Shown here: in pieces, positions 16,071 to 25,391 of the stretch
How the letters are laid out: each line of letters opens with the position of its first letter
Position numbering within the stretch: the first letter of the stretch is position 1
Assembly: GCA_002453315.1 (NCBI GenBank)
Contig: DKGO01000196.1
Coordinates: 1 to 29,845, forward strand
From: Caryophanales bacterium UBA6768
Lineage (GTDB): Bacteria; Bacillota; Bacilli; Bacillales_D; Amphibacillaceae
DNA length: 29,845 nucleotides
Reading direction: 5' to 3'
Position numbers and translations under genes: made by a program
The notes under the pieces: model-generated
What the model was told of the DNA's origin: nothing
Database searches by the model: none
What the model saw: the letters and a program-made list of their open reading frames with translations, nothing else

Positions 16071-17186
16071 TCATGCTAATCGATATATTTGTTGTATAGT
16101 TTTTATCCCATTAGTAAGGGAATAACCACTTTTATCAAATGCTATTTCAATTTTGTCCGGGTTATTATCCCTTTGCCCAGTATTTTGAATAATTTTCTCT
16201 ACCCACACTAAAGATTCATTCAATGGCACTCTCTCAACTAACCCAATCCCTAAGTCTGCTTCAGGCTGTATCGCTTCAGAAACAATACATGGAATACCAC
16301 TTGCCTGGGCCTCCAGTAGCACCATTCCCAGTCCTTCATATAATGAGGGAAATAAAAAAACATCCAAGCTATGTAGTATCGTTGGAATGTCCTCTCTTTT
16401 CCCTAAAATCTTGACATGTTCAGTTAAATTTTTTTGCCTGACAAGATTTTGTATTGGATCTTTTAATTCTCCATCTCCAATTAACAACAATATCATATGA
16501 CGGTTTATTTCAATTAAATTTTCCATTATCTTTAATAAAAACTGCTGGTTCTTGGATGCCTTAAAAGTCCCAATATGTCCGATAACGATGTTATCTTTCT
16601 TTATGCCAACGGAACATTTAAATTTTTCAATGTCTTTTTCAGGTACGTCATGATAGTTTTTATAATCGATGACATTTGGAAAATGGCTGTAATTTTGTTT
16701 TGATAAACTTTTTTTACCGAACAAATAACTTCCCGCTTCCCCACTGCAGGCTAATTTCTGTGTCGCAAACAAATAAATAAGAAAACGCATCATGAATATG
16801 TAAAGTTTTCTTAATAGTTGATGGCTATGGTCTGCTGTTGTATGTGCATGGGCTATTCGGACTTTAATACGGGCCAAGAAAGCAGCCAAACAAGCAATGC
16901 CACAATGAAACAATGTATGAGCATGCACAACATCGTATGGGCCATGGTTTTTCATCACATCATATAATTGTTTAATAGAATTTGATTTTGATAATGTAAA
17001 GATCCTCCCACCAAGGAATTCTATTTCCTCGTCAAAATCAGCCTCTTCATCTTCATATGACACAAAGTCAAATTTGATTTTATGATGATTAATATTTCGA
17101 TAAATATTCATAAGCATTGATTCTGTTCCTGCCCGGTTCATTGCCCCGACCACATGAAGTACCCTAGCGGGCCTATCTTTTCTCAT
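16071..17186 (-). CDS. EpsF-like GT4 glycosyltransferase
   Basis: This 371-residue GT4 enzyme opens with VLHVVGAMNRAGTESMLMN (~9-27), the EpsF signature, and has the HAHT segment, IGHIGTFKASKN at the donor lobe, and SLYEGLGMVLLEA with both E-x7-E glutamates. It is the second EpsF-like enzyme of the window; the other lies at 23112-24233. I start it at 17186 because GGTGAGG lies at good spacing before this ATG, and the longer frame (to 17252) would run back into the sinR-like gene. It is the first gene after the SinR homologue and the first of the accessory module. Confidence 0.86.
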   Translation of the reverse strand: MRKDRPARVLHVVGAMNRAGTESMLMNIYRNINHHKIKFDFVSYEDEEADFDEEIEFLGGRIFTLSKSNSIKQLYDVMKNHGPYDVVHAHTLFHCGIACLAAFLARIKVRIAHAHTTADHSHQLLRKLYIFMMRFLIYLFATQKLACSGEAGSYLFGKKSLSKQNYSHFPNVIDYKNYHDVPEKDIEKFKCSVGIKKDNIVIGHIGTFKASKNQQFLLKIMENLIEINRHMILLLIGDGELKDPIQNLVRQKNLTEHVKILGKREDIPTILHSLDVFLFPSLYEGLGMVLLEAQASGIPCIVSEAIQPEADLGIGLVERVPLNESLVWVEKIIQNTGQRDNNPDKIEIAFDKSGYSLTNGIKTIQQIYRLA

Positions 17187-17220
17187 TTCGCCCTCACCCC
17201 GTTCATAAATGCCATCCAAT

Positions 17221-17550
17221 TTATTTTTTATTTCTCCATTTGGCAAATTCAATGACTGTTTTATATTCGTTTAACTGTTCTGTTGCCACTCCCGATGCCT
17301 TTAATTCATTAACAAAATTAAGCCATTCCTCATCTGGTAGTTGAGCACCTTTATTGTTAATGCCAACTAACATTTGAAAGTCAACCCCTAATACTGAGGC
17401 AATTTTTTCAATAATTTGGATAGAGGGGTTTTGATTTAAATTTCGTTCAATATTGCTTAAATATGATTTTGAAATATTTGCCTGATCTGCTAATTGTGAT
17501 AAAGTTAACCCGCGACGCCGTCTTAGTTTTTGAATATTATTTCCTATCAT
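17221..17550 (-). CDS. sinR-like: SinR-family transcriptional regulator inside the eps operon
   Basis: The 109-residue product has the size and layout of B. subtilis SinR: an HTH_3 DNA-binding domain (~6-61) with a recognition region SKSYLSNIERNLNQNPS (~27-43), close to SinR's own, then a Sin oligomerisation/SinI-binding domain (~73-106: PDEEWLNFVNELKASGV, then EFAKWR). SinR represses eps and tapA operons and is titrated by SinI and SlrR. The gene overlaps epsN by four bases (ATGA), so it is co-transcribed with the operon such a protein would control. The likely effect is autoregulatory feedback, or an SlrR-like antagonist role through mixed oligomers. At 109 residues with no extension it looks more like SinR than the longer SlrR. 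No sinI is seen nearby. Confidence 0.88.
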   Translation of the reverse strand: MIGNNIQKLRRRRGLTLSQLADQANISKSYLSNIERNLNQNPSIQIIEKIASVLGVDFQMLVGINNKGAQLPDEEWLNFVNELKASGVATEQLNEYKTVIEFAKWRNKK

Positions 17551-18728
17551 TGGTCCATTACCTCGTGTTTCTTTATATAAAATAAAGGATGCTGCAATTT
17601 ATTTTTAATGACTTCAATCACTCTTTGTTGTTCAAGTCTTGATAAATTTGTACCTGATGGAAGACAAATGCCTGTTTTAAACAAACCTTCAGAAATATGT
17701 ACGTTTTTCCTATGAGAATAATAACGTGCCCCTTTATACAATGGCTGTAAATGAAGTGGTTTCCATACGTGACGTGCTTCTATGTTTTCCTCACGTAGTG
17801 CCTCTAATAATTGGCTCGCACTGATTCCCGTTTTATGTTCATCCACTGTTAGTGCCGTCAACCATCGGTTTGATCTTGTATTTTCTAACTCTGGCATAAA
17901 TTGAACACCTGGTAAGTCTGCTAATGCATGAAAATAACGTTTGAAAATATGTCTTCGTGCCTCGACACGTTGATCTAACATTTGCAACTGTATTCTCCCA
18001 ACACCAGCAAGAATATTGCTCATTCGATAATTATAACCAACAACACTATGTTCATAATAATCTTGATCATCCTTTGCCTGGGTGGCTAAAAATCGGGCCG
18101 TTTCAATAGAGGCAAGGTTATCGGATACGAGCATCCCCCCACCAGATGTCGTAATAATTTTATTTCCATTAAAAGAATAAATCCCATATTGGCCAAATGT
18201 GCCACTAGCTTTCCCTTTATAGGTCGAACCTAGTGATTCGGCTGCATCCTCAATGACGGGAACACCATAATAGTTACAAATAAATAATAACTCATCCATT
18301 TTTGCACTTTGACCATATATATTAACAATAATGACTGCTTTAGGTAGTGACCCTGCATCATAAGCATCTTTTAGTGCCCGCTTTAATGCTAAAGGTGACA
18401 TGTTCCAAGTGTCTAGTTCTGAATCTATAAAAACTGGTTCAGCCCCTTGATACAATATTGGATTTGCACTTGCTACAAAGGTGAGTGAAGAACAAAAAAC
18501 GGTATCCCCATTTGTGACTCCCAATAAAGAAAGAGCAAGATGGACTGCTGCTGTCCCCGAACTGACTGCAACTGCGTCACCTGCTCCCACATAACTCACC
18601 ATCTCCTTTTCGAAAGCATCTATATTGGGTCCATGTGGTGCAATCCAATTTGAATCAAATGCTTCCTTTACATAATGGAGTTCCCTCCCACACATATGAG
18701 GGGGTGAAAGGTAAATTTTCCCCTTCAT
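17547..18728 (-). CDS. epsN: Pyridoxal-phosphate sugar aminotransferase EpsN
   Basis: This DegT/DnrJ/EryC1 family enzyme transfers an amino group to the 4-keto sugar made by EpsC, giving the UDP-4-amino precursor of bacillosamine. The PLP-binding lysine is in FNGNKIITTSGGG (Lys ~190), with SSGTAAVHLAL near 57-67 and EDAAESLGS near 160-168. The length (393 residues) and the start PPHMCGRE agree with B. subtilis EpsN. I use the ATG at 18728; a GTG one codon earlier is possible, and the ribosome binding site is weak, which suggests coupling to epsM. It overlaps the SinR-like gene by 4 bases. Confidence 0.92.
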   Translation of the reverse strand: MKGKIYLSPPHMCGRELHYVKEAFDSNWIAPHGPNIDAFEKEMVSYVGAGDAVAVSSGTAAVHLALSLLGVTNGDTVFCSSLTFVASANPILYQGAEPVFIDSELDTWNMSPLALKRALKDAYDAGSLPKAVIIVNIYGQSAKMDELLFICNYYGVPVIEDAAESLGSTYKGKASGTFGQYGIYSFNGNKIITTSGGGMLVSDNLASIETARFLATQAKDDQDYYEHSVVGYNYRMSNILAGVGRIQLQMLDQRVEARRHIFKRYFHALADLPGVQFMPELENTRSNRWLTALTVDEHKTGISASQLLEALREENIEARHVWKPLHLQPLYKGARYYSHRKNVHISEGLFKTGICLPSGTNLSRLEQQRVIEVIKNKLQHPLFYIKKHEVMDQ

Positions 18729-18737
18729 CACATTACA

Positions 18738-19388
18738 TCACAACCTTATCTCCATAGTATTTTTATTCTCTCTACTGACAATTCTTGTCGGACTACCAAC
18801 AGCAGTACAATGCGGTGGTATCTGTTTGATGACAGTTGAACCTGCACCAATCGTTGACCACTTTCCAACATGAATGCCTGGAATGATGGTAGCCGATGCA
18901 CCTATATGAACCCCTTCACCAATTGATACATTACCGGTTAATGTCGCATTTGGTGAGATATGTGAATAGGACTCAATTTTTGTATCATGTTCAACAATAG
19001 AGCCCGTATTAATAATACAATGTTGCTTAATAGTTACCCCCGCATTAATATATACACCTGGCATAACAACCGTTCCTTTACCAATAACAGCTGTAGGACT
19101 AATAACAGCTGTAGAATGGATGATTGTTCCATATTGATGTTCTTTAATATTCAGTTGATGTTGGATTCTTTTTCTGATTTCATTACTGCCAACAGCGATA
19201 ACCAACTTTACATTTCTTATTAATATGTGCTGGATATATGTCAATGGCCCATAAAGTACCCCGTTTTTATTCTTAGCAAAAGAATAGATATCATCTAACA
19301 CCGCTATGATTTTTGTATTCTTTTGACTGTTAATCATTTCCTGGACAACCTTACTGTGTCCACCATCCCCAATGACAATGAATTCCAT
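18738..19388 (-). CDS. epsM: Sugar O/N-acetyltransferase EpsM (PglD-like)
   Basis: The 216-residue protein has an N-terminal Rossmann-like domain (IVIGDGGHSKV, ~4-14) and a C-terminal left-handed beta-helix of hexapeptide repeats (~90-200). IVEHD (~131-135) carries the His expected to act as base, as in PglD. It should acetylate the 4-amino group of the UDP-amino sugar made by EpsC and EpsN, completing UDP-di-N-acetylbacillosamine. The gene follows epsL by one base and precedes epsN by about 9 bases, in the same order as in B. subtilis (L-M-N). Confidence 0.92.
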   Translation of the reverse strand: MEFIVIGDGGHSKVVQEMINSQKNTKIIAVLDDIYSFAKNKNGVLYGPLTYIQHILIRNVKLVIAVGSNEIRKRIQHQLNIKEHQYGTIIHSTAVISPTAVIGKGTVVMPGVYINAGVTIKQHCIINTGSIVEHDTKIESYSHISPNATLTGNVSIGEGVHIGASATIIPGIHVGKWSTIGAGSTVIKQIPPHCTAVGSPTRIVSRENKNTMEIRL

Positions 19389-19389
19389 A

Positions 19390-19995
19390 TTAAATCACTT
19401 CTTTGGAACTAGTGAATTTTTCCATCGAAACATGGTTTGGCTGGGTGATTCCTTCCTTTTGAATGACCCTTATAATTGTTAATAAAAGGATTTTATAATC
19501 CAAACGAAAAGTGTAGTTTTCAACATACCATTTATCTAGCTGGAAACGTTTTTCCCATGACAACGCATTTCGACCATTCACCTGTGCCCAACCTGTCATA
19601 CCCGGTTTAACTTGCAATCGAACTTTCTGTTCTTTTGAATATAATACGTTATATTCTAGTAATAATGGGCGGGGACCGACTAAACTCATCTCACCTTTAA
19701 GGACATTAATCAATTGTGGCAGTTCATCTAAACTGTATTTTCTAATAAATTTGCCCATCCTAGTTAATCGTTGATCATCTGGTAATAGTTTGCCACGTGA
19801 ATCTACTTCATTGTTCATCGTGCGAAATTTATACAAATTAAAAGGGAGTCCATATTGTCCCGCTCGTTCCTGTGTGAACATTATGGGGGCTCCCATTGAG
19901 ATCCTTATCACCAATGCAATCACTGCCATTAATGGTAAGGATAAACATAACATTATGAGGCTCAATATGATGTCAATCGCTTTATTCATTAGCAT
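19390..19995 (-). CDS. epsL: Initiating phosphoglycosyltransferase EpsL
   Basis: This 201-residue monotopic phosphoglycosyltransferase should move a phospho-sugar, probably di-N-acetylbacillosamine phosphate, to undecaprenyl phosphate and so start the repeat unit. It has one N-terminal membrane segment (~5-31), the KFRTM motif (~56-60), the catalytic Asp-Glu pair in SLDELPQL (90-91), LVGPRP (~105-110) and PGMTGWAQVNGRN (~131-143). The start could be ATG 19995 or ATG 19989; GGAGAG lies 6 bases before the second. It is separated from galE by 59 non-coding bases, the longest gap between epsC and epsN, which contain only a TTCAATTGAA palindrome. Confidence 0.93.
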   Translation of the reverse strand: MLMNKAIDIILSLIMLCLSLPLMAVIALVIRISMGAPIMFTQERAGQYGLPFNLYKFRTMNNEVDSRGKLLPDDQRLTRMGKFIRKYSLDELPQLINVLKGEMSLVGPRPLLLEYNVLYSKEQKVRLQVKPGMTGWAQVNGRNALSWEKRFQLDKWYVENYTFRLDYKILLLTIIRVIQKEGITQPNHVSMEKFTSSKEVI

Positions 19996-20054
19996 CTCTC
20001 CATTTCCCCGGAATCTAATGATGTATGACTAGCTTCAATTGAAATCAATTACAT

Positions 20055-21098
20055 TTAATGTTGACTAGCCATTGAAGTTTCTTTTACCCCTTCATATCCA
20101 TGTGGATTTTGTTGTTGCCAACGCCAAGTATCAGCACACATGTCATTAATTTCTTTTGTTGCTTGCCAGTGTAACTGTTCTTTTGCCTTAGTAGTGTCTG
20201 CAAAACAAATTGCCACATCTCCTTGTCTTCTTTCAACTACCTTATATGGAATTGAAGTTTGTGAGGCCTTCTCAAATGCTTGAATCATATCAAATACACT
20301 GTATCCTTTTCCAGTACCCAAATTAAACGCATCGATACCTGGGACTGAACTTATTTTTTCTAATGCAGCTAAGTGACCCTTTGCCAAATCCACGACATGA
20401 ATATAATCTCTTACTCCAGTGCCATCTTTTGTTGGATAATCATTACCAAAAATATTTAGTTGCCTAATTTCCCTTATCGCCACTTGTGAAATATAGGGTA
20501 ACAAATTATTTGGAATGCCAACCGGGTCCTCCCCAATTTGACCACTTTCATGTGCACCAATTGGATTAAAATATCTTAAGATTGCGATATGCCACATTGG
20601 ATCTGAGGCTTCTAAATCTTGTAACATTTCCTCAATGACCAATTTTGATCGTCCATATGGGGTGACGGCCGCCAAGGGCATTTCTTCGTGAATTGGCTTA
20701 TTACTAACTGAACCATATACTGTTGCCGAGGAGCTAAAAACTAGTTTTTTAACACTATATTTTCGCATCGTGTTACATAAATTTACGGTGCCTGCAATAT
20801 TGTTTTCATAATACCTTAAAGGAATTAAAGTGGATTCACCAACTGATTTTAAACCTGCTAAATGAATGACCGCTTCAACATTATTTTCTATAAATACTTG
20901 ATTTAAATCCATTTTGTTTAATAAATCGACATGATATATTTTCATTTTTCTACCAGTAATTTTTGTTACTCGTTTTAATGCTTCGGGTTTACTGTTTGAA
21001 AAATTGTCAATGACAATTACTTCATGCCCGGATTGTAGTAGTTCGATACATGTATGTGTACCAATATAACCTGCCCCTCCTGTAACGAGAATGGCCAT
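20055..21098 (-). CDS. galE: UDP-glucose 4-epimerase GalE
   Basis: This NAD-dependent extended SDR interconverts UDP-glucose and UDP-galactose, or UDP-GlcNAc and UDP-GalNAc, supplying a donor sugar for the polymer. It has the NAD motif GGAGYIG (~7-13), SSSATVYG (~122-129) and the catalytic YGRSK (Tyr 148, Lys 152). GIPNNLLPYI and RDYIHVVDLA are typical of GalE. Length is 347 residues from the ATG at 21098, chosen because GGGGG lies 8 bases upstream; the longer frame to 21125 would overlap epsG. No galE lies in the B. subtilis eps operon, so this is an addition relative to that reference. Confidence 0.94.
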   Translation of the reverse strand: MAILVTGGAGYIGTHTCIELLQSGHEVIVIDNFSNSKPEALKRVTKITGRKMKIYHVDLLNKMDLNQVFIENNVEAVIHLAGLKSVGESTLIPLRYYENNIAGTVNLCNTMRKYSVKKLVFSSSATVYGSVSNKPIHEEMPLAAVTPYGRSKLVIEEMLQDLEASDPMWHIAILRYFNPIGAHESGQIGEDPVGIPNNLLPYISQVAIREIRQLNIFGNDYPTKDGTGVRDYIHVVDLAKGHLAALEKISSVPGIDAFNLGTGKGYSVFDMIQAFEKASQTSIPYKVVERRQGDVAICFADTTKAKEQLHWQATKEINDMCADTWRWQQQNPHGYEGVKETSMASQH

Positions 21099-21118
21099 AC
21101 AATTGTCCCCCTTTTTAA

Positions 21119-22195
21119 TCACCAAGTTAAATAATCACTTCGGTACATTATGTTCAGATTCAAAACAGATTCGTAATAATAATAAAGAAAATAACAAATA
21201 AGAATTCCGTAATAAATGATTTTACCTTCCTTTTTTGAAAAAAGTGGCACAATCCAAGAAATTAAAATAAGTAAATACAATTCAAAATAAATCGAGACTC
21301 TAGCAAATATCCAACTTTGCGTCGAAATAATCATAAAGACAAATCCGAGGATGGCCATATTGATAATATAGTCACTGTTCGGAAAAATGTGCTTTAATTT
21401 TTCCCTGCCAATATATGCAACAAATATCGGTATCCCAGCAACGATTGACCTAATTATATTAGATCCTCCTTCATCAAAATGTTCATAATCACTATATTGT
21501 GTATCTTCTAATGCGGTAAACAAAAGATTAGAAAATTGATCAAATCCTAACACGGCCATCACAGCAACAATAATAACGGTAACTGTCATTTTTGACCATG
21601 CTTTAAATCTTACTAAAAAATAAATCGGGACTAAGATGAGAGCACTTTGGTGAAATGTAGATGCTAACAATATAACGAGGGAATATTTGATAAAATTCCC
21701 ATTGATCACATAGCGAATTGCTAAAAAAGAAACGGCTGCTGCAAGCACTTGTCTAATGCCATTCATCGAAACTAAAAATAATCCCCCTGTAATATACACA
21801 TACAAGCTTATTTCTAACATTCTAGAATAATGGTAAAACACAATGACGATTAATAAATTTGTGAAGAGTGCAGTTGTAAATAACATTATTTGGGGATCGT
21901 CAGAAATATAATTTTTAAGTATCATTTGTAACATGCCAAATCCGTAATCTTTCTGTGAAAAAATATAATCCCATGTAAAGTCGTTGTTATTATATATATT
22001 TTTATACACATATGTATCACCGATATTTGATCTAAGTCCTGATGTCAGCACTAAAGATGTTAGGGCACCAAATGTTAATATTTTATTTGGTTTTATAGTG
22101 GGGGATGTCAACTCATCCGTTGCGTAAGTAGAAAAATATCTGGCAAAAAAAGACATCATAAATACAATGATTAAGTTGATCCAAAGAATCGTCAT
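21119..22195 (-). CDS. epsG: EpsG-like exopolysaccharide polymerase (Wzy-type)
   Basis: This 358-residue membrane protein has about ten hydrophobic segments along its whole length. It shows the EpsG family features: SGLRSNIGDTYVY near the N-terminus (~55-68), GLFLVSMNGIRQVLAAAV in the middle and ASTFHQSALIL. EpsG-like proteins are the presumed polymerases that join repeat units outside the membrane. The start is ATG 22195, with GGAAGGA 9 bases upstream; the six-codon extension would begin inside that ribosome binding site. It lies 20 bases after a GT2 gene and 20 bases before galE. Confidence 0.88.
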   Translation of the reverse strand: MTILWINLIIVFMMSFFARYFSTYATDELTSPTIKPNKILTFGALTSLVLTSGLRSNIGDTYVYKNIYNNNDFTWDYIFSQKDYGFGMLQMILKNYISDDPQIMLFTTALFTNLLIVIVFYHYSRMLEISLYVYITGGLFLVSMNGIRQVLAAAVSFLAIRYVINGNFIKYSLVILLASTFHQSALILVPIYFLVRFKAWSKMTVTVIIVAVMAVLGFDQFSNLLFTALEDTQYSDYEHFDEGGSNIIRSIVAGIPIFVAYIGREKLKHIFPNSDYIINMAILGFVFMIISTQSWIFARVSIYFELYLLILISWIVPLFSKKEGKIIYYGILICYFLYYYYESVLNLNIMYRSDYLTW

Positions 22196-22215
22196 AGTAT
22201 AAATTCCTTCCAAAA

Positions 22216-23115
22216 TTAAACTACTAATCTTGTTTTCATTACAACCCTTAATTTAATATATAAGAATAAAATCACCCCAAGTGGCAGTGCCAGCAATGTT
22301 AATCCTTTTTGTGGCGTGTCTTTTAGCAACCTCCAATTCCGACATAACAAACTGCTAGATACATAATGAATCGATTGTCTAAATTTAAATATCCCATTTG
22401 CAAATGGTAGCTTCATTAATTGCTTACGATAAAAGGAAAAGCCCTGTGGGTTATGATAATATTGTGACACCATATTCCTAGACGAGCCATCCGGTAAATA
22501 TTCAACTTTGCATAACACTTTATTCATTAGTAATAAGTCATACTTTTTATCTAATTGATAATATTTATAATCGAGTCCGACATACTTTTCATTTTGAAAG
22601 AGTGGATATTCATAATTTCTAGTTAGTTCAGTACGATACACTAACTTTTTATCCCCTTTTACCTTATATTTATTGTAGAGATCAAACAGTTTTGCTGTTT
22701 TTAAATTTACTGGTAGTGTTGTGCCAATAATTTTGTTATTGGTATAAGAGTTCAAACCAACGATACCACTTACACAATCACTTCCATTTGCCTGCCAAAA
22801 ATTCAATATTCTTTCCACAGCATCATCAGGCATATAATCATCTGAATCAACACAAACATTTAATTCTGTTTCAATGTGTGCATAAGCAGTATTATGTGCA
22901 CCATGCATCCCTTGATTTTCCTGCCATCTATATTCAATTTGAATAACACTTTCTTCCATCCATCTTTTAACGATTTTTTCTGTACCGTCTGTTGAACCAT
23001 CATCAATGATAAGCCAAATAAACTGTTTAGATGTTTGTCTTTTTAAACTTTCATAACAGTGATGGAGACAATAGGCTCTATTATAGGTTGGTGTGAATAT
23101 TGTTAAGGGCTTCAT
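22216..23115 (-). CDS. GT2 glycosyltransferase with C-terminal membrane anchor
   Basis: This 299-residue GT-A transferase has TIFTPTYNRAYCL (~5-17), IIDDGSTDGT (~36-45), NQGMHGAHN (~67-75) and DSDD (90-93). A hydrophobic stretch near the C-terminus (~274-292) probably anchors it in the membrane. It holds the place where B. subtilis has EpsE/EpsH-type GT2 enzymes, but I see no basis to call it the bifunctional flagellar clutch EpsE. ATG overlaps the epsF-like stop by 4 bases, with GGGAAGTGAT as ribosome binding site. It would add a sugar to the lipid-linked repeat unit. Confidence 0.88.
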   Translation of the reverse strand: MKPLTIFTPTYNRAYCLHHCYESLKRQTSKQFIWLIIDDGSTDGTEKIVKRWMEESVIQIEYRWQENQGMHGAHNTAYAHIETELNVCVDSDDYMPDDAVERILNFWQANGSDCVSGIVGLNSYTNNKIIGTTLPVNLKTAKLFDLYNKYKVKGDKKLVYRTELTRNYEYPLFQNEKYVGLDYKYYQLDKKYDLLLMNKVLCKVEYLPDGSSRNMVSQYYHNPQGFSFYRKQLMKLPFANGIFKFRQSIHYVSSSLLCRNWRLLKDTPQKGLTLLALPLGVILFLYIKLRVVMKTRLVV

Positions 23116-24233
23116 ATAGCATCACTTCCCAACGTTATATAAGCATTTGCAGTAGTTGTTGCTGTTTTTGTGATGTTGAAGGCTTGATCAATAGGGGTAT
23201 TCTCAATCACCCTACTTGTTGCATCATGATTATTTAATAAATTCATTATCTTAACAACCCAATCATGCGGATTTATTATTGGCAAAAAGTGTACTAAACC
23301 TATTTTCATATCTGCTTCTACTGTGATTTTATTTGAAATGAGACAAGGTAACCCTGCACTTTGCGCTTCTATAAGGGTAAGTGGTAAACCTTCATGGTGT
23401 GATGGCATTAAAAATAGATCAAACACTTGTAATAATTCATGAATGTCTGATCTAATTCCTAAAAACTCTACATGATTTTCTAGTTTTAAATCCTCAACTT
23501 TTTTTTCCATTACTTTTTGCAACGGCCCATCGCCAACAAGGACAAGTTTTACATTTGGTATGATTTCTTTTAATATAGCAACAATATCAAGGAGAAAAAT
23601 ATGATTTTTTTGTTCCGTGAATCTCCCTACATGACCAATGACAATTGAATCATTTTCTAAGGTTAAATCCACTTTCTTCATTTTTCGAATAGATGACGAA
23701 AATTTAAATTTTCCCATTTCTATCCCATTATTTAAAATGGTTGCTTGTGTGGCTTTATGTTTAAATAACCATTTAGCAGCAGCTTCAGAACAGGCATATA
23801 AATGGGTAGAATTTGATAAAATATGTATTCCGGAAAATCCCTTATACACTTTTGAAAGAATCCCACCTTCACTGTTTGTATTGTGACTATGGGAAATTCT
23901 AATCGGTATATTTGCTTTCTTTGCAGCTTTAGTTATGAAGCCACTCATTTTATCCATATGGGAATGAACAATTTTATAATGATTATTCCGGTCCATAAAT
24001 TGATTCAATTGTTTGATGAAACGGTGATGCCCTACCTCAGTCACATAAGGAATTCGGTGAACTTTTCCACCTAACTCTTGAATTTCTTGATCAAAAACAC
24101 CGGGTTTAAAGGTTAAAAAGTCAAATTGGACTTTAGTGCGGTCAATATTTCTGTATAAGTTCATGATGAAGGTCTCAGCACCGCCTCGATTCATGTTGAC
24201 AACAACATGCAATATTGTTAAGGGGCCGCCCAT
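23112..24233 (-). CDS. epsF: EpsF-like GT4 glycosyltransferase
   Basis: This 373-residue GT4 enzyme has the EpsF-type N-terminus ILHVVVNMNRGGAETFIMN (~7-25), HSHNTN, IGHVGRFTEQKN at the donor lobe and SHHEGLPLTLIEA with the E-x7-E glutamates. It should extend the glycan on the cytoplasmic side. The ATG lies 16 bases inside the end of epsD, with AGGTCAGGGG as ribosome binding site, so the two are coupled. It is a paralogue of the enzyme at 16071-17186, but the two are clearly divergent. Confidence 0.88.
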   Translation of the reverse strand: MGGPLTILHVVVNMNRGGAETFIMNLYRNIDRTKVQFDFLTFKPGVFDQEIQELGGKVHRIPYVTEVGHHRFIKQLNQFMDRNNHYKIVHSHMDKMSGFITKAAKKANIPIRISHSHNTNSEGGILSKVYKGFSGIHILSNSTHLYACSEAAAKWLFKHKATQATILNNGIEMGKFKFSSSIRKMKKVDLTLENDSIVIGHVGRFTEQKNHIFLLDIVAILKEIIPNVKLVLVGDGPLQKVMEKKVEDLKLENHVEFLGIRSDIHELLQVFDLFLMPSHHEGLPLTLIEAQSAGLPCLISNKITVEADMKIGLVHFLPIINPHDWVVKIMNLLNNHDATSRVIENTPIDQAFNITKTATTTANAYITLGSDAI

Positions 24234-25369
24234 TCCATATCCCCTGACCTTTCCATATAATTTTTATACAGTGCACTTTTAGCTTGTAATATTTTGTTAA
24301 CACTATATAGATCGACAATCATTTTTCGGCCATTTTGTCCCAACTCATATCTTAATGGTTCATTAACAAGGGATTTTACTTTGGTTGCAAATTTGACCAC
24401 ATCCCAATCATCGATGATATACCCATTAATATTATTGTGGACCAGTTGCCTATGTCCCCGATTATTAACTGCCACAACTGGCAATCCACATGCCATTGAT
24501 TCCATGACATTGACAGGTAAACCTTCCCTGAAACTTGGTGCGACAGAGATATCGCACATTTGTAATAGTTGGTCAATATCCTTTTGAAAACCTAATAATT
24601 TTACGTAATCATTCATTTCTAATTGATTGATTAAATCTTGGCATTTTTTTAGCCACTTTCCTTCCCCAGCGAGGAGGAGCCTTGCGTTTGGCATTTCCTT
24701 CACAATGTAGACCATCGAATGAATTAAAAATGATTGGTTTTTATTATAATTAAATTCCCCTGCATTGAATAACAACAAATCATTTGATTCATAGCCTGCA
24801 GCTATTTTTAACTTTTGTTTTTCGGAAGGTTGTATTGGAGTGAATTTGTTTGTGTTTATGCCAACACCGGGAATATAGGTTAACTGTTTCACCCGGAATT
24901 GGTGTTTTTTTGCTAAGTTGTAATCTTCATGATTAATCGTAATTAAACAATCTGTTCGTTTTGACATATATCTCTCTACTGGATAATAAAACAACCAATT
25001 GAATAATGATGCACCTTTATAAAAGTGAAATCCATGTGCTGTATAAATGACTTTTGTCCCAAGTTTTCTCACCTTTCGGGCTGCTAATCTAGCTAAGATT
25101 CCACCTAATGGTGTGTGACAGTGAATAATGTCATAACTATTTTCTTTAATGATTTTTTTTAGTTGCTGATAAGCGGAAATATTGTCCCGACTTAAAGGTG
25201 ATCGTTTTATAGGGATATCAAATTTTTGATTAATATAAGGTAAGTGAATATTCCCGGATGCTGCAACATCAACGGACCAACCTTGTTCTTTGAACCACTT
25301 CATATAAGGTAAATGGAAGGCTTTAAAGTGGTAATCCACAGTGGCACAGAACAATACCTTTTTGTTCAT
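24218..25369 (-). CDS. epsD: EpsD-like GT4 glycosyltransferase
   Basis: The 383-residue product matches EpsD in length and in its opening VLFCATVDYHFKAFHLPY (~5-22). It has HCHTPLGG, TAHGFHFYKGA, the donor-lobe opening FNAGEFNYNKN and SFREGLPVNVMESM. EpsD is the first extending transferase of the B. subtilis repeat unit, probably adding GlcNAc to the lipid-linked bacillosamine. GGGGGG precedes the ATG by 9 bases. It follows galU by 22 bases. Confidence 0.92.
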   Translation of the reverse strand: MNKKVLFCATVDYHFKAFHLPYMKWFKEQGWSVDVAASGNIHLPYINQKFDIPIKRSPLSRDNISAYQQLKKIIKENSYDIIHCHTPLGGILARLAARKVRKLGTKVIYTAHGFHFYKGASLFNWLFYYPVERYMSKRTDCLITINHEDYNLAKKHQFRVKQLTYIPGVGINTNKFTPIQPSEKQKLKIAAGYESNDLLLFNAGEFNYNKNQSFLIHSMVYIVKEMPNARLLLAGEGKWLKKCQDLINQLEMNDYVKLLGFQKDIDQLLQMCDISVAPSFREGLPVNVMESMACGLPVVAVNNRGHRQLVHNNINGYIIDDWDVVKFATKVKSLVNEPLRYELGQNGRKMIVDLYSVNKILQAKSALYKNYMERSGDMEWAAP

Positions 25370-25391
25370 TTATTCAAACCCCCCCTGCCTT

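Noticed and set aside
16071..17252. Longer start at 17252 for the second EpsF-like gene
   Set aside because: The extra 22 residues overlap the end of the sinR-like gene and have no family similarity; GGTGAGG before ATG 17186 fits better.
24294..24587. Plus-strand frame of 97 codons inside epsD
   Set aside because: Antisense to a well-supported gene, no recognisable domain or ribosome binding site; the same holds for the other plus-strand frames of 60-82 codons in the window.
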